Shown: piece after piece, positions 62,046 through 64,000 of the stretch
Layout of the letters: every line of letters begins with the position of its first letter
How positions within the stretch are numbered: position 1 is the stretch's first letter
NCBI GenBank assembly: GCA_028284185.1
Contig: JANQSG010000015.1
Location: 87,543-151,542 of the forward strand
Origin: Kangiella sp.
GTDB taxonomy: Bacteria; Pseudomonadota; Gammaproteobacteria; Enterobacterales; Kangiellaceae
Reading direction: 5' to 3'
DNA: 64,000 nt
Notes under the pieces: model-generated
Told to the model about the DNA's origin: nothing
What the model saw: only the letters and a program-made list of their open reading frames with translations
Databases searched by the model: none
Made by a program: the position numbers and the translations under genes

Positions 62046-62052
62046 ACCTAAC
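62046..62052 (-). other. Outer cassette boundary (R' box; attI or attC remnant)
   Basis: GTTAGGT on the minus strand matches R' consensus GTTRRRY and is complementary to R'' of attC 1. No second half of an attC lies on its outer side, so it may be a former attI or a secondary insertion site. 62053-62280 is AT-rich and shows no gene. Confidence 0.6.
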
Positions 62053-62280
62053 ATAGTAATATATGAATTCGATTGTAACAGCTTAATTTATAAGAACAAA
62101 TTTTAGAAATGTCGATTTTGTTGCTATTTTTAGGATTAGTGTTCCCTTAACCTTATTTGAGTTTAATTAAATCAATGGCTTAGTCTGTGTTTAGATATTA
62201 TCTGAGTTCGCTTTTGCTGGTTTTAGTTATTTAAGTCTTTATAATCCAGATATTCTAATAATCTAGTTTTAGGTTCTTTT

Positions 62281-63468
62281 TTGCAATCCATTGATGTATT
62301 AATTATTGGCGCGGGTGCGGCAGGTTTGATGTGCGGGATTAGTGCGGCTGAGCGTGGGCGTCAGACTATGATAATTGATCATGCTAATAAAGTGGGCAAA
62401 AAGATCTTGATGTCCGGTGGTGGGCGTTGTAATTTCACTAATTATTTTACTGAGCCGACTAATTACCTTTCCCATAATGAGCATTTCTGTAAGTCGGCGT
62501 TAAGTCGCTATACCCAGTGGGATTTTATTGCTTTAGTGGAAAAGCACAATATTCCCTATCATGAGAAAAAGCTTGGCCAATTATTTTGTAATAACAAGGC
62601 TAAAGATATTGTTAATATGCTGCTTAGTGAGTGTGAAGAAAGGGGCGCTGAAGTCCGGATAAAATGCTCAGTTGAATCCATTAAAAAAACTGACAAAGGT
62701 TTTATCGTTTCGACCAATCAAGGCAAATGGCAATGTCAATCGCTAGTCATTGCTACAGGCGGTTTATCCATTCCTACTATGGGCGCGACAAGTTTTGGTT
62801 ATGATATCGCCAGGCAATTTGGATTAAAAATTTATCCGACTTGGGCAGCGTTAGTGCCTTTTACCTTAAATCCGAAAATGCTGGAGGATTTTAACGGTTT
62901 ATCAGGTGTTTCTACTGATGCTTTGGTTGCCTGTAATGGTCAATCTTTTCGGGAAAATATTTTATTTACTCATCGTGGATTAAGTGGCCCTGCGATTCTG
63001 CAAATATCTTCTTATTGGCAGCCCGGCGATACCCTTGAGATCAATTTATTTCCTGATATAAATTTATTTGAGCAACTCAAACAGTGGCAACAACAAAAGC
63101 CAAAATCACAATTAAACACTTTATTGGCAGAGCAACTTACAAAGAACCTGGCCGATAGATTAAGCCAATTATGGTTTGCAGAAATTGCTCATAACAATAT
63201 TGCTGATATCAGCTTTGAACAACTGCAACAAATCGCTAAACAATTTCAACATTGGCAACTAAAGCCGACTGGTACCGAAGGCTATCGCACTGCCGAAGTC
63301 ACGATGGGTGGAGTGGATACCGATGAAATTTCCTCAAAAACCTTTGAAGCCAAAAAAGTAAAGGGTTTATATTTTATCGGTGAAGTTTTAGATGTAACGG
63401 GTCATTTAGGTGGCTTTAATTTCCAATGGGCTTGGGCATCCGGTTATTGTGCAGGACAATATGTTTAA
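62281..63468 (+). CDS. BaiN/HI0933-family NAD(P)/FAD-dependent oxidoreductase
   Basis: The 395-residue flavoprotein has the N-terminal FAD motif VLIIGAGAAGLMCGISAAERG, then KKILMSGGGRCNFTN, which is diagnostic of the HI0933/BaiN family. The middle has LVIATGGLSIPTMGATSFGY and the end GLYFIGEVLDVTGHLGGFNFQWAWASG. The substrate is unknown. The start is TTG 62281, with no clear ribosome-binding site. A TATAAT at 62240-62245 may be its -10. Confidence 0.93.
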   Translation: MQSIDVLIIGAGAAGLMCGISAAERGRQTMIIDHANKVGKKILMSGGGRCNFTNYFTEPTNYLSHNEHFCKSALSRYTQWDFIALVEKHNIPYHEKKLGQLFCNNKAKDIVNMLLSECEERGAEVRIKCSVESIKKTDKGFIVSTNQGKWQCQSLVIATGGLSIPTMGATSFGYDIARQFGLKIYPTWAALVPFTLNPKMLEDFNGLSGVSTDALVACNGQSFRENILFTHRGLSGPAILQISSYWQPGDTLEINLFPDINLFEQLKQWQQQKPKSQLNTLLAEQLTKNLADRLSQLWFAEIAHNNIADISFEQLQQIAKQFQHWQLKPTGTEGYRTAEVTMGGVDTDEISSKTFEAKKVKGLYFIGEVLDVTGHLGGFNFQWAWASGYCAGQYV

Positions 63469-63637
63469 CTGTTGAAATGTAAATTTTTAATGCAAATATG
63501 CTTTGCTACCCAATCAAAACAATTAGTTATTTAATGCAAATTTGCATTAAATAAATTTCAAATTGAGAAATCAATGGACTTACGGTATAAGGCGATTCTA
63601 AAAATTAAATCTTACAATAATCTAAGGACTCTGAAGG

Positions 63638-64000
63638 ATGAAAATCATTAAAACCATTTTCTTGGTAGGCTTCTTTTTTGGACATTTGTTTTATTTTCCA
63701 AACGTTTATGCAGATGACCCTCCTAGAGTTATTGATATAACTGTTAATGGAAATCAGGTCTGCCAAACATGGCAAGGATTTGTTGCACGTCAAGGTGTAG
63801 CTGGAATTATGCAGTGGACAAGGTGTTTTACCATTGCCAGCCCAATTGATACTAATCTGTTTAATGATGATCCTTATGGAGATGGTGGTGGTGATGAGGG
63901 CAATACCCAAGAAAAAGATCCGGAGCAGAAGGATCCGGATGATTGTAAAAAGGCTGAATCGAATCCGATTGTGATCAGTACGGGCAATAAGATCCAGCCG
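63638..64000 (+). CDS. Start of an exported RHS/YD-repeat-type protein (continues beyond window)
   Basis: The frame runs from ATG 63638 to the end of the window (121 codons, no stop). A signal peptide (FLVGFFFGHLFYFPNVYA) is followed by a short domain with two Cys, an acidic low-complexity linker (EKDPEQKDPDDCKK) and SNPIVISTGNKIQP. That last segment resembles the start of the DUF6531 domain which opens many RHS-repeat polymorphic toxins. AAGGA lies 9 nt upstream. The toxin end, if any, is outside. Confidence 0.75.
   Translation, partial: MKIIKTIFLVGFFFGHLFYFPNVYADDPPRVIDITVNGNQVCQTWQGFVARQGVAGIMQWTRCFTIASPIDTNLFNDDPYGDGGGDEGNTQEKDPEQKDPDDCKKAESNPIVISTGNKIQP

Larger units (their letters stand above)
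57603..62052 (-). mobile_element. Integron gene-cassette array lacking an integrase (CALIN)
   Basis: Six attC-like sites on the minus strand separate six cassettes. Most cassette genes point the same way, with their stop codons 1-17 nt before the R'' box of an attC. For four cassettes the start box is exactly complementary to the R'' box of the cassette's own attC (GTTAGGT/ACCTAAC, GTTATAC/GTATAAC twice, GTTAGAT/ATCTAAC), as expected from circular-cassette insertion. No intI gene is present between the array and the window end. The unit is therefore a CALIN, or part of a larger integron. Confidence 0.88.

Noticed and set aside
62053..63468. Integron integrase next to the outer end of the array
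   Set aside because: The gap to 62280 has no open frame, and the next gene is clearly a BaiN/HI0933-type flavoprotein with no tyrosine-recombinase motifs.

Overview
The window is gammaproteobacterial. Conserved blocks show this: ruvB-ybgC-tolQRAB-pal-cpoB, rlmN-pilW-rodZ-ispG-hisS-yfgM-bamB-der, guaB/guaA, valS/holC/pepA and lptFG. The DNA is AT-leaning, several genes seem to start with TTG, and aspartokinase is fused to diaminopimelate decarboxylase. Together these suggest a marine Oceanospirillales-type bacterium, perhaps near Kangiella or Aliikangiella. That placement is inference only.

1-29,700 is mostly housekeeping. After a cut-off membrane gene and ruvB come the Tol-Pal envelope operon, a queE-orf-queC unit for 7-deazaguanine, and ndk. 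A 650-bp gap of repeats and hairpins follows, then the rlmN-to-der cluster. xseA is coupled to a frameshifted DUF4279 gene. guaB and guaA come next, separated by a structured repeat and a terminator, then tadA, two DUF805 membrane proteins, and lysC-lysA. The leader of lysC-lysA encodes a lysine-rich 25-residue peptide. Its stop codon lies in a segment that can pair with the left arm of a downstream terminator, so the leader looks like a ribosome-mediated lysine attenuator. I consider it one of the two best finds here.

29,700-57,600 holds valS, two inserted genes, holC and pepA on the minus strand, then lptFG and a DUF885 protein. A small HTH/membrane-protein operon has a clear GATACCTT operator. 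Next are a tRNA-Leu(CAA) gene with a partial copy of its 5' end upstream, two lipoproteins and an M6 metalloprotease with a GlyGly-CTERM tail, then DUF6279, fklB, rdgC, an uncharacterised 476-aa protein, a ychJ-like gene, an ABC exporter pair, slyX, an EamA permease and an ABC membrane-domain protein without an ATPase.

57,603-62,052 is an integron gene-cassette array without an integrase (a CALIN). It has six attC-like sites on the minus strand. In four of the six cassettes the 7-nt boundary box is exactly complementary to the outer box of the cassette's own attC. The cassettes carry a small membrane protein, an ORF-less segment, a two-gene unit (an unusual 125-aa protein plus a lipoprotein), a membrane-anchored protein, a protein with a HEPN-like RNxxxH motif, and a self-contained HxlR/redox/lipoprotein module. 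A BaiN-like flavoprotein and the start of an RHS-type protein close the window.
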